From the NCBI GenBank assembly GCA_017464025.1, contig JAFUEI010000057.1, positions 1 to 37,816 on the forward strand: a DNA stretch of 37,816 nt, in the 5' to 3' direction. Below the pieces are notes generated by a model. The model was not told the origin of the DNA, searched no databases, and saw only the letters and a list, made by a program, of their open reading frames with translations. Position 1 is the stretch's first letter, and each line of letters starts with the position of its first letter. This document shows, piece after piece, positions 12,301 to 17,613 of this stretch. Both the position numbers and the translations under genes were made by a program. The stretch comes from Paludibacteraceae bacterium. GTDB lineage: Bacteria > Bacteroidota > Bacteroidia > Bacteroidales > Paludibacteraceae.

Positions 12301-12808
12301 TGACAGACAAGTCCGAAAACAAAAATTCCGTATAAGTATTCCCTACGGATTTGGTTTCTATAGGAGTTTGGTTCGTTCCATCATACGAATACAATGCTAC
12401 ATATACTGTCCTATTTCCTCCAGATGTCACTAAGAACGAAATATCGGTCGCTCCTGTAAAACGTATTGCTTTGGTTCTTGCAGTAGATTGTACAGTTGTA
12501 ACAGTAGCTGAGTTAAGCGTATAAAACGGAGCAGTAAAACCACTGACATCAGATACGGTTGCACTTGTTGTATTCCATGCTAAAGCCGTAAACCATGTTA
12601 CCCCGGCATTCCTAATATCAGCATTGGGTTGCATGACAATCCAGCCGTCATCATCTGCCTCCATAAATGTCTGCGAAGACATATCCAAAGAAGTCTCTGG
12701 AATGTCAGGCAAGGTCATACCAGAAATCAAGTCAGTCTGGTTGGCCCACGCAGTGGCGAAGCCGACAAGCAGCATCAGCCATAGCGCAAAGAGTTTTTGT
12801 TTTTTCAT
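2..12808 (-). CDS. Giant secreted multi-domain surface protein (Ig-like, BIG2, starch-binding-like, InlB-type repeats), C-terminus outside window
   Basis: One minus-strand frame stays open for 4269 codons from the ATG at 12808 to the window edge. Residues 1-22 are a signal peptide (MKKQKLFALW then a hydrophobic core and AWA). Approximate modules: beta-rich N-terminal module 30-195; two Ig-like domains 198-373; BIG2-like domain 572-657; three cadherin-like beta-sandwich modules opening with DATL at 658-753, 1863-1953 and 1955-2043; starch-binding-like region 977-1493, including a CBM26-like stretch with a WPGEEM motif; divergent InlB B-repeats around 1500, 2425-2590, 3205, 3630 and 3890; two more BIG2 domains 2590-2762; two copies of an OB-fold-like module (about 3022-3202 and 3707-3887); Flg_new/InlB repeats (TGYTFTGWD-type) from about 3962 onward. 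The protein is probably an exported adhesin or glycan-binding surface protein. Its sorting signal, if any, lies outside the window, and the ligand is unknown. Domain names are from pattern recognition only. Confidence 0.88.
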   Translation of the reverse strand, partial: MKKQKLFALWLMLLVGFATAWANQTDLISGMTLPDIPETSLDMSSQTFMEADDDGWIVMQPNADIRNAGVTWFTALAWNTTSATVSDVSGFTAPFYTLNSATVTTVQSTARTKAIRFTGATDISFLVTSGGNRTVYVALYSYDGTNQTPIETKSVGNTYTEFLFSDLSVTTDYIAYMYCSTTSNAQICEIALKAGPDCTTPAVTFSAEATAYVGDEVALTFSSTNENAVSYTIKKDGEVTTDASIADGKFTATAAGEYTITASQAADETNGICAVEETVTITVNAKAAVESAVIKMGETSGSASVEEGTEVTLTCEAANATAWQWYVGGEEITGANSATYVFTPAAQGEFVYTVKASNDFGNATSEAFTLTVTAATFHGTVTGVKENVTTLPASALVLPDFASDVWTTANNTTKGYVQKGNVYVFSAYAAYYTAEQTWAVGTNSATATWSAPSESVFCGSKEWNTTDDKVRYSTLKSVSERINVFRVKNCIQVQALTAGNSDRDNYIDVYKIEYDVSEQPSLGDIVGQDHSTGNPAILSVASLDASQEYAVVVYCVNAGSSNSSFYELALTYPTIAVTGVTLDKSEITLAGLSDSEQLTATIAPANATNKQLTWTSADETIATVSSEGLVTPVAGGTTTITVTTADGSFTATCSVTVDASAKSSDATLTAVSLGNTAVEMTAFAEDAETGVYTYSYELAYGEALPAVTVTPAAGATVDKTEPTEAPCEFRYVVTAEDETTTKTYIIEFTVADAPKDLYEVVFSNGLKGAIDATQYTITIPYMAGEDAPTFVSAAFTKWDAGGVGSVDAESTATAAMQGELLRVTGADGKYQDYTIIAQEITPMTFTADEITLTEVPAYAFALYPWDDTRKMRIAQGQELQTNKRISTGINRLYLFLPPASSLTLTSSVADRTVEVKVNGVVTDEMIKTGNNGVATTLTLDPTKNNIVSIEQTAKGGDAGFGKLQLTAPPVADVSFLFNPDIWNTGDAQFAVWYWIGEIGAWAGNAILSEQDCLGRYIVTVPGNIDGFNIVRLNNTATTPNWDDRWNQTVDATLADDLTKVYTITAWGNANNEYVDNDTSNPKSTGEWQTATVSSLYLLGNVKDHNWTPAQTPQFTYDAESCTYTIEATLTEYEGYGFFSFITTLSGDWSVVNANRYGAAADGTEASLTESNALTAGEYTYKLPAAEYRFVVKADLSSFTATVLSGLTTYAVSFLDAEGETIVTGNYPESAVVTPPDAPASTTMKRFAGWALQGDEEQTIVTDFTVTAAATYVPVFTDAVYVVTGSNAALAGWTPASAPRFQLTEGTITAVVENIVLTDAMEYKVVDITSGEANSYIWYGDPEAADPGNFSEPLPQDGIGVYTATFTFNETTHLAAVTLVKTADYPGAVVNLLYPSEWFGSEWSGNPRIWAWQNESDNLFETWPGEEMTYSYLEEGQGDYFTYVFPADVTSVNVLFNNGNTEAMKQTANVLAVTGKKEYKLTGDVDGKGHYTVVEKDYYKVSVAEMQNGTVTVAEAWVKAGETATLTIAAAEDYLPSVLRYNGTAIELVDGQTEYTFTMPAEAVTVTAAFRFSQIAPAAENTYYLFGNDNQLTGEFQTGKEATAKLAVLGDEDPNYVNGIVPAGNTSLTGSNMKNADRWIRYDVKTTKTAFEITTYANNSSDIAYTIAYIKEAGDGAGTMANYSAENTTDYKAISKTVGTATYQIETAVNTSIYFYAPSNATKLEFLQIKAVESGEALPMAGEAGYEFNFNKGRLSSNKTVQTYEGLEILESAGYYSNSNAYVTIGTKGTNYLKFTTAAKVNLNVIPNNNAMFYVAADKDATGLEDADQQGGEKGTTYTIPVEAGTHYIVPAASLQLTKIFFSAYVLSDDATLKSLTIGDKAVDLADFAVDEQDATKLTIDYQLSYGTETLPEIAYEKNNEKASAADNGNTATDGATVITVTAEAGNTMTYTIRFSVNQTASTDATLKTITVAGAEVMLTEGTAQTYELRIYQPMPAAEDIVVATTDNNATVGTIEITDNVAAFTVTPESGAEAAVSYTLTFTRAAATQLQPVSEATTWDWADVVGSQLTLTATTLPALNTDFNFADIEGITYKEGFNAAALMGNGQRPTNGNNTSAQLLSLKFNTTVSGMVTITYSNTGNSNSNRWVTVNGVQVGEEAVGTTKRTTPATAVAAGEVVIATTENLLRFYKIEFTPATVYTVRFMDGETEIASTSYVEDATITVPADLEKENATFLGWYLSTDETQTIVDLTNATATADITYMAKWEQTAPAVDLYKLQKVTSVEAGKMYVFEQDGHVMTTVSSSAVQTTDAYLTKCIDISETIPAYIWTLETAETGFYMKNLSLEDNPYLANTSSTGVSAAASGSDWSFTFQTDETVIIQNNSNGNRFLGFTNATSYAYKAYATSNLSSTSYPHAINVYQLVAQTGTTYSVTVAESYTNGAVTATPSDCLFENDEVTLIATPSAGYKLNLASVKVGETSVTLAAVQGKENTYTFPMPAVSGTLALEFEELPKFDVTVATLTNGAIVADPATAVVEGATVTLTVTPAEHYQLKANTLTITDASENTVAYEATEGKYTFTMPASAVTVSAEFEAIAVQSVSLSGIGATLSLTTDEATYQFVAVVAPADALNPAVEWTSSNPTVATIDQTGLMTITGEGQTVITVASQENSELKAECTVTVSSTAIAVESIALDKDYIYLDVDGTTTIAVNYTPSDATDQTVTWSGLDEVVSIDAEGNITALKAGEITATATTANGKTAQVTIVVGEAAADGYVLTDIDDIAEGQEFVIAITREGDYAGTYAMRNDAASNAAPAATAVTVVNNTIAAPVAANLLWNVVKDATNGYMFTPNGDATKWLVMTNTNNGVRINTGDTKYFTFEEDANGNPYLKAATMARYLGVYNAQDFRCYNATSATNIKNQALGFYAKAPDPNAGSITVSPAKVDFGTLTYTGEALTGSEELTISSENLRGEIAVALAGDDVFSVGTLSEGKLTVSYNAAAAGTYTAMLTLTAQDKKTETIEKTVSISLSVLAPVTLAEFLESKPETATLIKDVQVTYVESATNVYVTDGTASIVIYDKDKKMSALTLVNGTILSGLQGTYTGYQRGDYVQPELVLTTIPVAGEGEAVLPKPMTEKPTEANFNEYLKFTEVQVTENGNYYIYDDVQLYQQGLDMTAGNIYTVEGILKPYVSGGNDIIELVLTADPVEKQYTITVPEADANGNKVEATATTATAGTQITLDVTVATGYKLTSLAWNGTALEIVKGQTQYTFQMPQADVQITAAFVEKTEPELTAVPAVIDFGTVKLKDAEGEQTISIIGENLNAEYGIDATITSVSSEHVAFALTGSTEGKVSLPATGGNLTVEFVADEAGEYTATLHLEAADEDAENEITLYVPVTLTVTAPVKVSGLTLSATEKQMLMTTTAILGVTVDNADEADDATYTVTSNADEIVGAELQNDGSVLLTAKQKGTATITVASTDGNAAATCEVSVDNKFTITFKDSGGESDTSTKRTTIDDIISSGADWVESLSDITNVYQARAGYGLKLGASSKIGSLTLNLAQTVKPAAVVVNAAAYNTAGQGIISVNGTEYDMKDFGVRGIVPVRVAYDGQTDLSAVNIATPEGGYRAYVMSFTVYMEETAYSISKGEMVNGDITIEPLTAKVGEEVALTLNPIDAGYELKSISVKQGENTVTVATDYSRFLMPEGDVVVTAEFAELPPMTIAEFIADENTPTVARRLNPLTVAYANGQNTYVKDETGWILIYDATKEIMGGELEGLPNGTVLTGLKGRYNDYLGQAEIFPTEAPSISQGEAVAPVEMTALPTVEDYNKYVIYTDVELTDGDSLKIGERKVKIYDKYQLGIPALKNALYTVKAEVIRQSGTEAVALAMTEAPAEKTYAISIDEQITNVKSFEVSKTTAIEGEVITVTFEADDCFGLAAGTLTANGTAIGHTDGVYTFTVGREDVVVSAAFEKLAYTVTFDFQNGEENEVRKDVECGTALTAPATPVKAATAQYTYTFREWSPALPATVSETQTYTALYDATVNSYSVTFYVDGEAYGDVQTVAYGAGATAPADPEKAGYTFTGWDADFDNIIGTTVVNATFSINQYTITYKVAGEEDVVKTYDYNAEVEKYTPAEKTGYTFSGWDATEPATMPATNLTFSGTYNINQYNITWIVKGEATTVQVDWNVVPSAPAVEDYMTESTVYTFNGWGEEIVAVSGDKTYTAQFTESVRQYDITWIVKGEATTVQVDWNVVPSAPAVEDYMTESTVYTFNGWGEEI

Positions 12809-12964
12809 GTTGATTATTGTTTTAAGTTGATATTATAGTTTTATTTCTTCGCTTAAGCATTTCCTTCTTTTAGCAATCAGGCGTATGCGACAGATATTCA
12901 TACTGTTCCACTCTATACAGACATTGCAGTTTGTCCCATACGTACAGGTATGCCTAATCGGGTG

Positions 12965-12972
12965 CAAAGATA
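12965..12972 (-). promoter_or_regulatory. Bacteroidota -7 promoter element (TATCTTTG) for the giant surface gene
   Basis: The minus strand reads TATCTTTG, matching TAnnTTTG. No TTTG or TTG lies 18-21 bases upstream, so the -33 element is weak or absent. If it is used, the mRNA has an unusually long leader of about 150 nt before the ATG at 12808. Confidence 0.5.
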
Positions 12973-13039
12973 GGGCTTTTCCTGCAAGAGCTTGCCTACT
13001 TTTTGACGGAAGTGAAGTTTTCAGGCAGTCAAATACTCC

Positions 13040-13115
13040 ACATTCGCAGCCCCTTACCCATTCGCACACCTCTTCGCAAGCAATCTCCTCTTCGCACACC
13101 TCACCCTTCGCACGT
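13040..13115. repeat. Cluster of five short TGCGAA-type repeats
   Basis: On the minus strand TGCGAA followed by a G-rich run occurs five times at spacings of about 12 to 18 bases, including two copies of TGCGAAGAGG. The copies are imperfect and the spacing irregular, so this is not a CRISPR array. Function unknown; it lies upstream of the presumed promoter of the giant gene. Confidence 0.6.
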
Positions 13116-13291
13116 CATCTATACGGACACGAGACGCGCGTGGCAGAAAATTGGTAAACTTCGAGGAGATTCTTCACACGGGCTTCCCATTACCAACACC
13201 CTATCTTCTCCCTATGCCGATTTAAGAGAAGAGGCTGAGAATGAACAGGATAGGAGTTTACCACTATTTTCATTGATAATCAGCATTGTAG

Positions 13292-13311
13292 AGACGCATG
13301 ACGATGCATCT
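13292..13311 (-). terminator. Possible terminator hairpin after aroB
   Basis: An 8-bp stem (13292-13299 with 13304-13311, one G-U pair) with a four-base loop lies about 50 bases past the aroB stop. No U-rich tail follows, so termination is only suggested by position. Confidence 0.35.
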
Positions 13312-13362
13312 GACAACAACGTGCAAAGGAAGCAGCGTCGTTTTGCAGAAAAAGGGAATGCG

Positions 13363-14439
13363 TCAGAAGTTGAGCAGGAAGTCCAAGGCTTCGCGGATCT
13401 CGCTGTCGGTGCAGGTTTGGTCGAGCCGGTAGTTGCCCACCTGACGAAGGAGGGTGAAACTGATGCGGTCGGGCGACGGGTTCTTCTTGTCGTGGCGCAT
13501 GAGGTCCAGGAGGCGGTCGTAATCGCGGCAGCGGCAGGCGGGACGGCCGTAGTGCTCCCTGACGAAAGCCGCGACCTGCGAGAGCGTCTGCTGCGGGAAA
13601 CCGAGCTTCAGCACAGAGAGATACAGTTCGGCCACGATGCCGTAAGCCACAGCATAGCCGTGCGACAGAACGTCATCTCCGGCAGCGGACGCAGCGGAGA
13701 GTTCTTCCAACGCATGACCTATGGTATGTCCGAAGTTAAGCGTCTTGCGGATGCCCTGCTCTTCGGGGTCCTGCTCGACGATGTACTGCTTGATGTCGAT
13801 GGAGCGCGAGATGAGGTCGGCGAGGAGGGACATGTTCGTCCCTCCAGCGGGGTCTGCCAGGTCTGTGAGCGCCGCCAACGCATTCTCCGAGAGGACGGCC
13901 GCCAACTCCAAGGGCGAAGCGATGAGGGCGTGCTTGAGCATCTCGGCATAGCCGGAGAGCAGTTCCCGCACAGGCAGCGACCTGAGAAACGGCGGATATA
14001 CTATCGTGGCGGCCGGCGGCGCAAAGAGCCCCACCTCGTTCTTCAGACCGCCGTAGTTGATGCCCGTCTTGCCCCCCTGCGCCGCATCGACCATGGCCAG
14101 TAGCGTGGTGGGGATGTTCACGTAGGGGATACCCCGCTTGAAGGTGGATGCGGCCATACCGCCGAGGTCGGACAGCACACCACCGCCGAGCACCAACAGC
14201 ATGGAGCTGCGCGTGGCCCCGCCCGCAATCAGGAAGTCCCAGACACGGCACAGGCCGTCCACACTCTTCGTCTCTTCACCCGCAGGCAAACAGAGGACGT
14301 GGTTGTCCGCCAGCGCAAACGTCTGCCTTACGGCAGGCAGACAATGACGGAGCGTGCTTTCATCGCAAAGCAGATAGAGGCGGTCTGCCGTACGGAGACC
14401 GGCAGCTTCGCGAAGGGAGAGGTCAAGGTCGGAAGTCAT
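13363..14439 (-). CDS. aroB: 3-dehydroquinate synthase
   Basis: AroB converts DAHP to 3-dehydroquinate, the second step of the shikimate pathway, using NAD and a divalent metal in the cytoplasm. The 358-residue length is normal for the family. Visible motifs are the nucleotide-binding LGGGVLSDLGGMAA (about 84-97), NIPTTLLAMVDAAQGGKTG (108-126), GYAEMLKH with a probable metal ligand E166, NFGHTIGHALE with H238, and SHGYAVAYG with H260. The position often occupied by S/A-SVGGKT is AAQGGKT here, a mild variant. I chose the ATG at 14439 because the frame upstream only overlaps phoH and has no AroB-like sequence. It is the last gene of a three-gene operon, 47 bases after phoH, separated by a short run of ATTCCCCA-like repeats. 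Confidence 0.96.
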   Translation of the reverse strand: MTSDLDLSLREAAGLRTADRLYLLCDESTLRHCLPAVRQTFALADNHVLCLPAGEETKSVDGLCRVWDFLIAGGATRSSMLLVLGGGVLSDLGGMAASTFKRGIPYVNIPTTLLAMVDAAQGGKTGINYGGLKNEVGLFAPPAATIVYPPFLRSLPVRELLSGYAEMLKHALIASPLELAAVLSENALAALTDLADPAGGTNMSLLADLISRSIDIKQYIVEQDPEEQGIRKTLNFGHTIGHALEELSAASAAGDDVLSHGYAVAYGIVAELYLSVLKLGFPQQTLSQVAAFVREHYGRPACRCRDYDRLLDLMRHDKKNPSPDRISFTLLRQVGNYRLDQTCTDSEIREALDFLLNF

Positions 14440-14486
14440 ATAGATGGGGAATTGGGGGATTTGGGGAATTGGGGAATCGGTAAGTA
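14440..14486 (-). repeat. Short ATTCCCCA-type tandem repeat between phoH and aroB
   Basis: The 47-base spacer reads on the minus strand as four or so degenerate copies of an ATTCCCCA unit (about 14444-14477) immediately upstream of the aroB start. It is low-complexity and C-rich and leaves no room for a Shine-Dalgarno sequence. Confidence 0.7.
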
Positions 14487-15419
14487 TCAAGCCTGCTTGT
14501 CGTAGGCTTTCAGGATGCGGGTCACAAGGGGGTGGCGCACGATGTCCTTCTCTGAGAAATTGACCACCGAGACGCCTTCCACGCCCTGCAGCACCTCCAC
14601 GGCATCGCGCAGGCCCGACTTCTGGGCCGCCGGCAGGTCCACCTGCGTCAGGTCGCCCGTCACAATCATCTTGCCGCCGATGCCGAGGCGGGTGAGGAAC
14701 ATCTTTATCTGCTGGATGCTGGTGTTCTGCGCCTCGTCGAGAATGACGACAGCGTTGCCCAATGTCCGGCCGCGCATGAAGGCCAAGGGTGCAATCTGAA
14801 TGATGCCCTTCTCCATGTATTCGCCGAGCTTCTGTGCGGGCAGCATCTCCTGCAGGGCATCGTAGAGCGGCTGCAGATAAGGGTCGATCTTCTCCTTCAT
14901 ATCGCCCGGCAGGAAGCCCAGTTTCTCGCCGGCCTCCACAGCGGGACGGCTGAGGATGATGCGCTTCACCTCGCGGTTCTTCAGCGCCTTGACGGCAAGG
15001 GCAATGGCAGTGTAGGTCTTGCCCGAACCGGCCGGTCCGATGGCAAAGAGTAGGTCGCAGGTGCGGAAGTCGCGCACGAGCTGCTGCTGGTGCTCGGTCC
15101 GCGCCAGAATGGGCTTGCCCTGCTGGCCGTACAGGATGAGGTTGTCGGGCTGCTGCTCCTGCGGCCGGTTGCCCTCGATGAGGTCTATCAGCTGGCGCTC
15201 GGTGAGGGTGCCGTGGTCGATGCAGAAGGCCTCGGCTCGGCGCAGCGTATCGGCAAAGCGCCTGAGTTCGTCCTCCGGCCCACTGGCCTTCACCTGCGTA
15301 CCACGGGCAACGATACGCACCTGCGGGAACAGGTTCCTCAGGCAAAGCATATTGCGGTTGTTCACGCCGTAAAACACCTGTGTGTCGAGCGTTTCGTTCA
15401 GTGAAATCAGTTCTTCCAT
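14487..15419 (-). CDS. PhoH-family ATPase
   Basis: This 310-residue cytoplasmic P-loop ATPase of the PhoH family has Walker A GPAGSGKT at 128-135, Walker B VVILDEAQN at 224-232, and the family-typical SRPAVEAGEKLGFLPGD (157-173) and TGDLTQVDLP (254-263). The N-terminal 110 residues carry the small nucleic-acid-binding-like region seen in the YbeZ branch. PhoH proteins are linked to RNA metabolism and ribosome maturation; the exact role in Bacteroidota is not established. It lies 31 bases after the HsdR-N gene and 47 bases before aroB, so it is probably the middle gene of an operon. Confidence 0.93.
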   Translation of the reverse strand: MEELISLNETLDTQVFYGVNNRNMLCLRNLFPQVRIVARGTQVKASGPEDELRRFADTLRRAEAFCIDHGTLTERQLIDLIEGNRPQEQQPDNLILYGQQGKPILARTEHQQQLVRDFRTCDLLFAIGPAGSGKTYTAIALAVKALKNREVKRIILSRPAVEAGEKLGFLPGDMKEKIDPYLQPLYDALQEMLPAQKLGEYMEKGIIQIAPLAFMRGRTLGNAVVILDEAQNTSIQQIKMFLTRLGIGGKMIVTGDLTQVDLPAAQKSGLRDAVEVLQGVEGVSVVNFSEKDIVRHPLVTRILKAYDKQA

Positions 15420-15450
15420 TATGAAGAGGGATAGTTGTCAATAAGAGGAT

Positions 15451-15885
15451 TCAGGGTGTCAGCAGTTCACTGTAGGAGGGAATATGGTCCAAGAAAGCGT
15501 ATCCTTCGTCAGTAACGCGGCAGCACGAGGTGGTTCGGCCGTTGCTCACGATGAAGAAGGGGACCTGCAGACGGCGGTTATAGACGGCCACCTGGTCGAG
15601 CACCCGCTGGCCGAGGGGCACCTGCTCCTGTTTGAACTCGATGATGCAGAGGGGCTGCAGGCGGGGGGAGAACACCACCGCATCGCACCGCTTACGGCAG
15701 TCGCCCACCGTGATGCTGTGCTCCACGGCCATGCGGCCATGCGGATAGCCCTGACAGGTCTCCAGGCTCCACAGCACCTGCTGGCGCACCCACTCCTCGG
15801 GCGTAAGCTTCACCCACCTGCGTCGCCACGGACAAAGGATGCACTCCCTGCCCCTGACGGTCTGTATGCGCGGTTGCCACTCCAT
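15451..15885 (-). CDS. Small protein with type I restriction HsdR N-terminal-like nuclease domain
   Basis: This 144-residue protein resembles stand-alone HsdR_N_2 proteins common in Bacteroidota. The conserved LTPEEWVRQ motif (about 27-35) is followed by a PD-(D/E)xK-like core: D68 in RCDAVVF and E83/K85 in IIEFK. The C-terminal part (VPFFIVSNGRTTSCC) fits the fold. No HsdM, HsdS or helicase domain is encoded nearby, so this is not a restriction system; its job is unknown. It is the first gene of the operon with phoH and aroB. The start at 15885 is supported by homolog-like N-terminal sequence and by a promoter only seven bases upstream, which implies a nearly leaderless mRNA. Confidence 0.85.
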   Translation of the reverse strand: MEWQPRIQTVRGRECILCPWRRRWVKLTPEEWVRQQVLWSLETCQGYPHGRMAVEHSITVGDCRKRCDAVVFSPRLQPLCIIEFKQEQVPLGQRVLDQVAVYNRRLQVPFFIVSNGRTTSCCRVTDEGYAFLDHIPSYSELLTP

Positions 15886-15892
15886 CTGCCTG

Positions 15893-15923
15893 CAAAGTTA
15901 CAACTTTTCTCTGACTCCGCAAA
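15893..15923 (-). promoter_or_regulatory. Bacteroidota promoter of the HsdR-N/phoH/aroB operon
   Basis: On the minus strand TTTG (15920-15923) lies 19 bases upstream of TAACTTTG (15893-15900), an excellent match to the Bacteroidota consensus. Only seven bases separate the -7 box from the ATG at 15885, so transcription would begin at or within a few bases of the start codon. Confidence 0.8.
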
Positions 15924-15987
15924 GATTTGGAACAATTATTGCATATAGTGCAACAGGAATATCCTTCCGTTCAAATTATCCTCCTCT

Positions 15988-17532
15988 ATGAAACAGCAAC
16001 GCATCCTCTGGGCCGACGACGAGATTGACCTCCTCCGTCCCCACATCATCTTCCTTCAGCAGAAAGGCTACGAGGTACGTACCGCCCTGAGCGGCAACGA
16101 CGCCATCGAGCTGTGCAGCAACGAGCCGTTCGACATCGTGTTCCTCGACGAGAACATGCCCGGCCTGAGCGGTCTGGAGACGCTGACGGAGATAAAGAAC
16201 ATGCAGCCCGCCCTTCCGGTTGTGATGATAACGAAATCGGAAGAAGAGAGCATCATGGACCAGGCTATCGGCGAGAAGATAGCCGACTACCTCATCAAGC
16301 CCGTCAACCCGAGCCAGATACTGCTCTGCCTGAAGAAGCACATTCACCAACGTGCCATCGTGCAGGAGCATACCGACTCCGGCTACCGGCAGGAGTTCTC
16401 CGACATCAGCTATATGATTGACACGGCCTCCACCCTTGACGAGTGGATGGCGATACAGCGCACGTTAGTACGCTGGGAGTTGGACCTGCAGAACGCCGAA
16501 TCGGACATGCAGGAGATGCTGCGCATGCAGCGGCGGCAGGCAGACAGCGCCTTCAGCAAGTTCGTGCAGCGCCAGTACGAGCAATGGATTAACGACCCGC
16601 AGCAGCGCCCGCTACTCTCGCCCGACCTCTTCAAGAAGAAACTCTTCCCGATGCTTGACAACGGCGACAAGCTGTTCTTCGTCGTCATCGACAACTTCCG
16701 CTATGACCAGTGGAAGACTATCCAGCCGCTGTTAGCGGAGTTCTTCACGGTGACGGACGAGCAGATGTACTGCTCCATCCTGCCCACCGCAACACAGTAT
16801 GCCCGCAACGCGATCTTCTCAGGCCTGATGCCGCTGCAGATACAGCAGATGTATCCCGACTACTGGGTGGAAGAGGATGACGAGGAGGGCAAGAACCTGC
16901 ATGAGAAAGAGCTGATACAGACCCAGCTCGACCGGTTCCGCAAACGCTACAGCTACACCTACTACAAGATCAACGAGAGCGACTTCTGCGAGAAAGTCAT
17001 CCAGAAGCTGCCCGGCATACAGAGTCCGCTGAATGTAGTGGTAATCAACTTCATCGACATGCTTTCCCACTCGCGCACGGAGAGCAAGATGATGCGCGAA
17101 TTAGCGCACGACGAGGCGGCCTACCGCTCGCTCACGCTCAGCTGGTTCCGCCACTCCCCCACCCTACAACTGCTGCGCCGCATCAGCCAGTTAGGCTACA
17201 AGCTGGTGCTCACCACCGACCACGGCACCGTGCACGTGCAGGCCCCCGTGCTGATTATCGGCGACAAGAACACCAACACCAACCTGCGCTACAAAGTGGG
17301 CAAGTCGCTCAGCTGCAAATCGAAAGACGTGTTCACGATGGACAACCCGAAGCGCTTCGGCCTGCCGGCACCCAACGTAAGCAGCAGCTACGTCTATTGC
17401 ACAGGAAGTGACTTCTTCGGCTACCCCAACAACTTCAACTACTACGCGCAATACTACCGCGACACCTTCCAGCACGGAGGCATCTCCATGGAAGAGATGC
17501 TGGTGCCGCTCATCACATTGGAACCGAAGTAA
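15988..17532 (+). CDS. porX: PorX: response regulator with PglZ alkaline-phosphatase-like effector domain (T9SS regulator)
   Basis: PorX is the response regulator of the PorXY system that controls type IX secretion genes. The 514 residues match the family length. The receiver domain (1-120) shows acidic D10/D11, phosphoacceptor D54 in VFLDENMPG, T82 and K104. A helical linker (about 125-205) leads to a PglZ alkaline-phosphatase-superfamily domain (about 220-514), with probable metal and catalytic residues D235 (VVIDNFRYD), T267/T269, D357 and H361 (NFIDMLSH), D411/H412 (TTDHGT) and H497 (QHGG). The PorX of Porphyromonas gingivalis is reported to be a metal-dependent phosphodiesterase acting on oligonucleotides. 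The gene is divergent from the HsdR-N operon; I see no good TAnnTTTG box upstream. It ends at a strong hairpin shared with the pectate lyase gene. Confidence 0.95.
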   Translation: MKQQRILWADDEIDLLRPHIIFLQQKGYEVRTALSGNDAIELCSNEPFDIVFLDENMPGLSGLETLTEIKNMQPALPVVMITKSEEESIMDQAIGEKIADYLIKPVNPSQILLCLKKHIHQRAIVQEHTDSGYRQEFSDISYMIDTASTLDEWMAIQRTLVRWELDLQNAESDMQEMLRMQRRQADSAFSKFVQRQYEQWINDPQQRPLLSPDLFKKKLFPMLDNGDKLFFVVIDNFRYDQWKTIQPLLAEFFTVTDEQMYCSILPTATQYARNAIFSGLMPLQIQQMYPDYWVEEDDEEGKNLHEKELIQTQLDRFRKRYSYTYYKINESDFCEKVIQKLPGIQSPLNVVVINFIDMLSHSRTESKMMRELAHDEAAYRSLTLSWFRHSPTLQLLRRISQLGYKLVLTTDHGTVHVQAPVLIIGDKNTNTNLRYKVGKSLSCKSKDVFTMDNPKRFGLPAPNVSSSYVYCTGSDFFGYPNNFNYYAQYYRDTFQHGGISMEEMLVPLITLEPK

Positions 17533-17549
17533 GCATCCGGGACAATATC

Positions 17550-17589
17550 ATAAGGGTAGCCTTGAACCAGCGTTCAGGGCTACCCTTAT
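17550..17589. terminator. Bidirectional hairpin between porX and pectate lyase
   Basis: An 18-bp stem (17550-17567 with 17572-17589; one G-T pair) closes on a CAGC tetraloop. It lies between two convergent genes, 17 bases after porX and 24 bases past the pectate lyase stop. There is no long T tract on either side, but stem length and position fit a shared terminator. Confidence 0.75.
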
Positions 17590-17613
17590 ACATGCCAATT
17601 CCGGTTTTCGGCC

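Larger units (their letters stand above)
12809..13362. other. Intergenic region between the giant gene and aroB
   Basis: This 554-base gap holds the presumed leader and -7 box of the giant gene (12965-12972), a cluster of TGCGAA repeats (about 13040-13115) and a hairpin downstream of aroB (13292-13311). A 22-codon minus-strand frame (12833-12901, starting MNICRIRLIAKRRK) sits in the leader and could be a small upstream ORF. It has no ribosome-binding signal and no family I recognise, so I do not call it a gene. Confidence 0.6.

Noticed and set aside
13040-13115. Possible CRISPR array
   Set aside because: Repeats are only 6-10 bases, spacing is irregular, and no cas genes are present.
13363-15441. 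A 692-codon minus-strand frame covering aroB and phoH
   Set aside because: Only the part from 14439 down is AroB-like; the upstream part is an out-of-frame reading of phoH with Arg/Pro/His-rich sequence.
15451-15885. Type I restriction system
   Set aside because: Only the HsdR N-terminal-like domain is present, with no helicase, methylase or specificity gene nearby.
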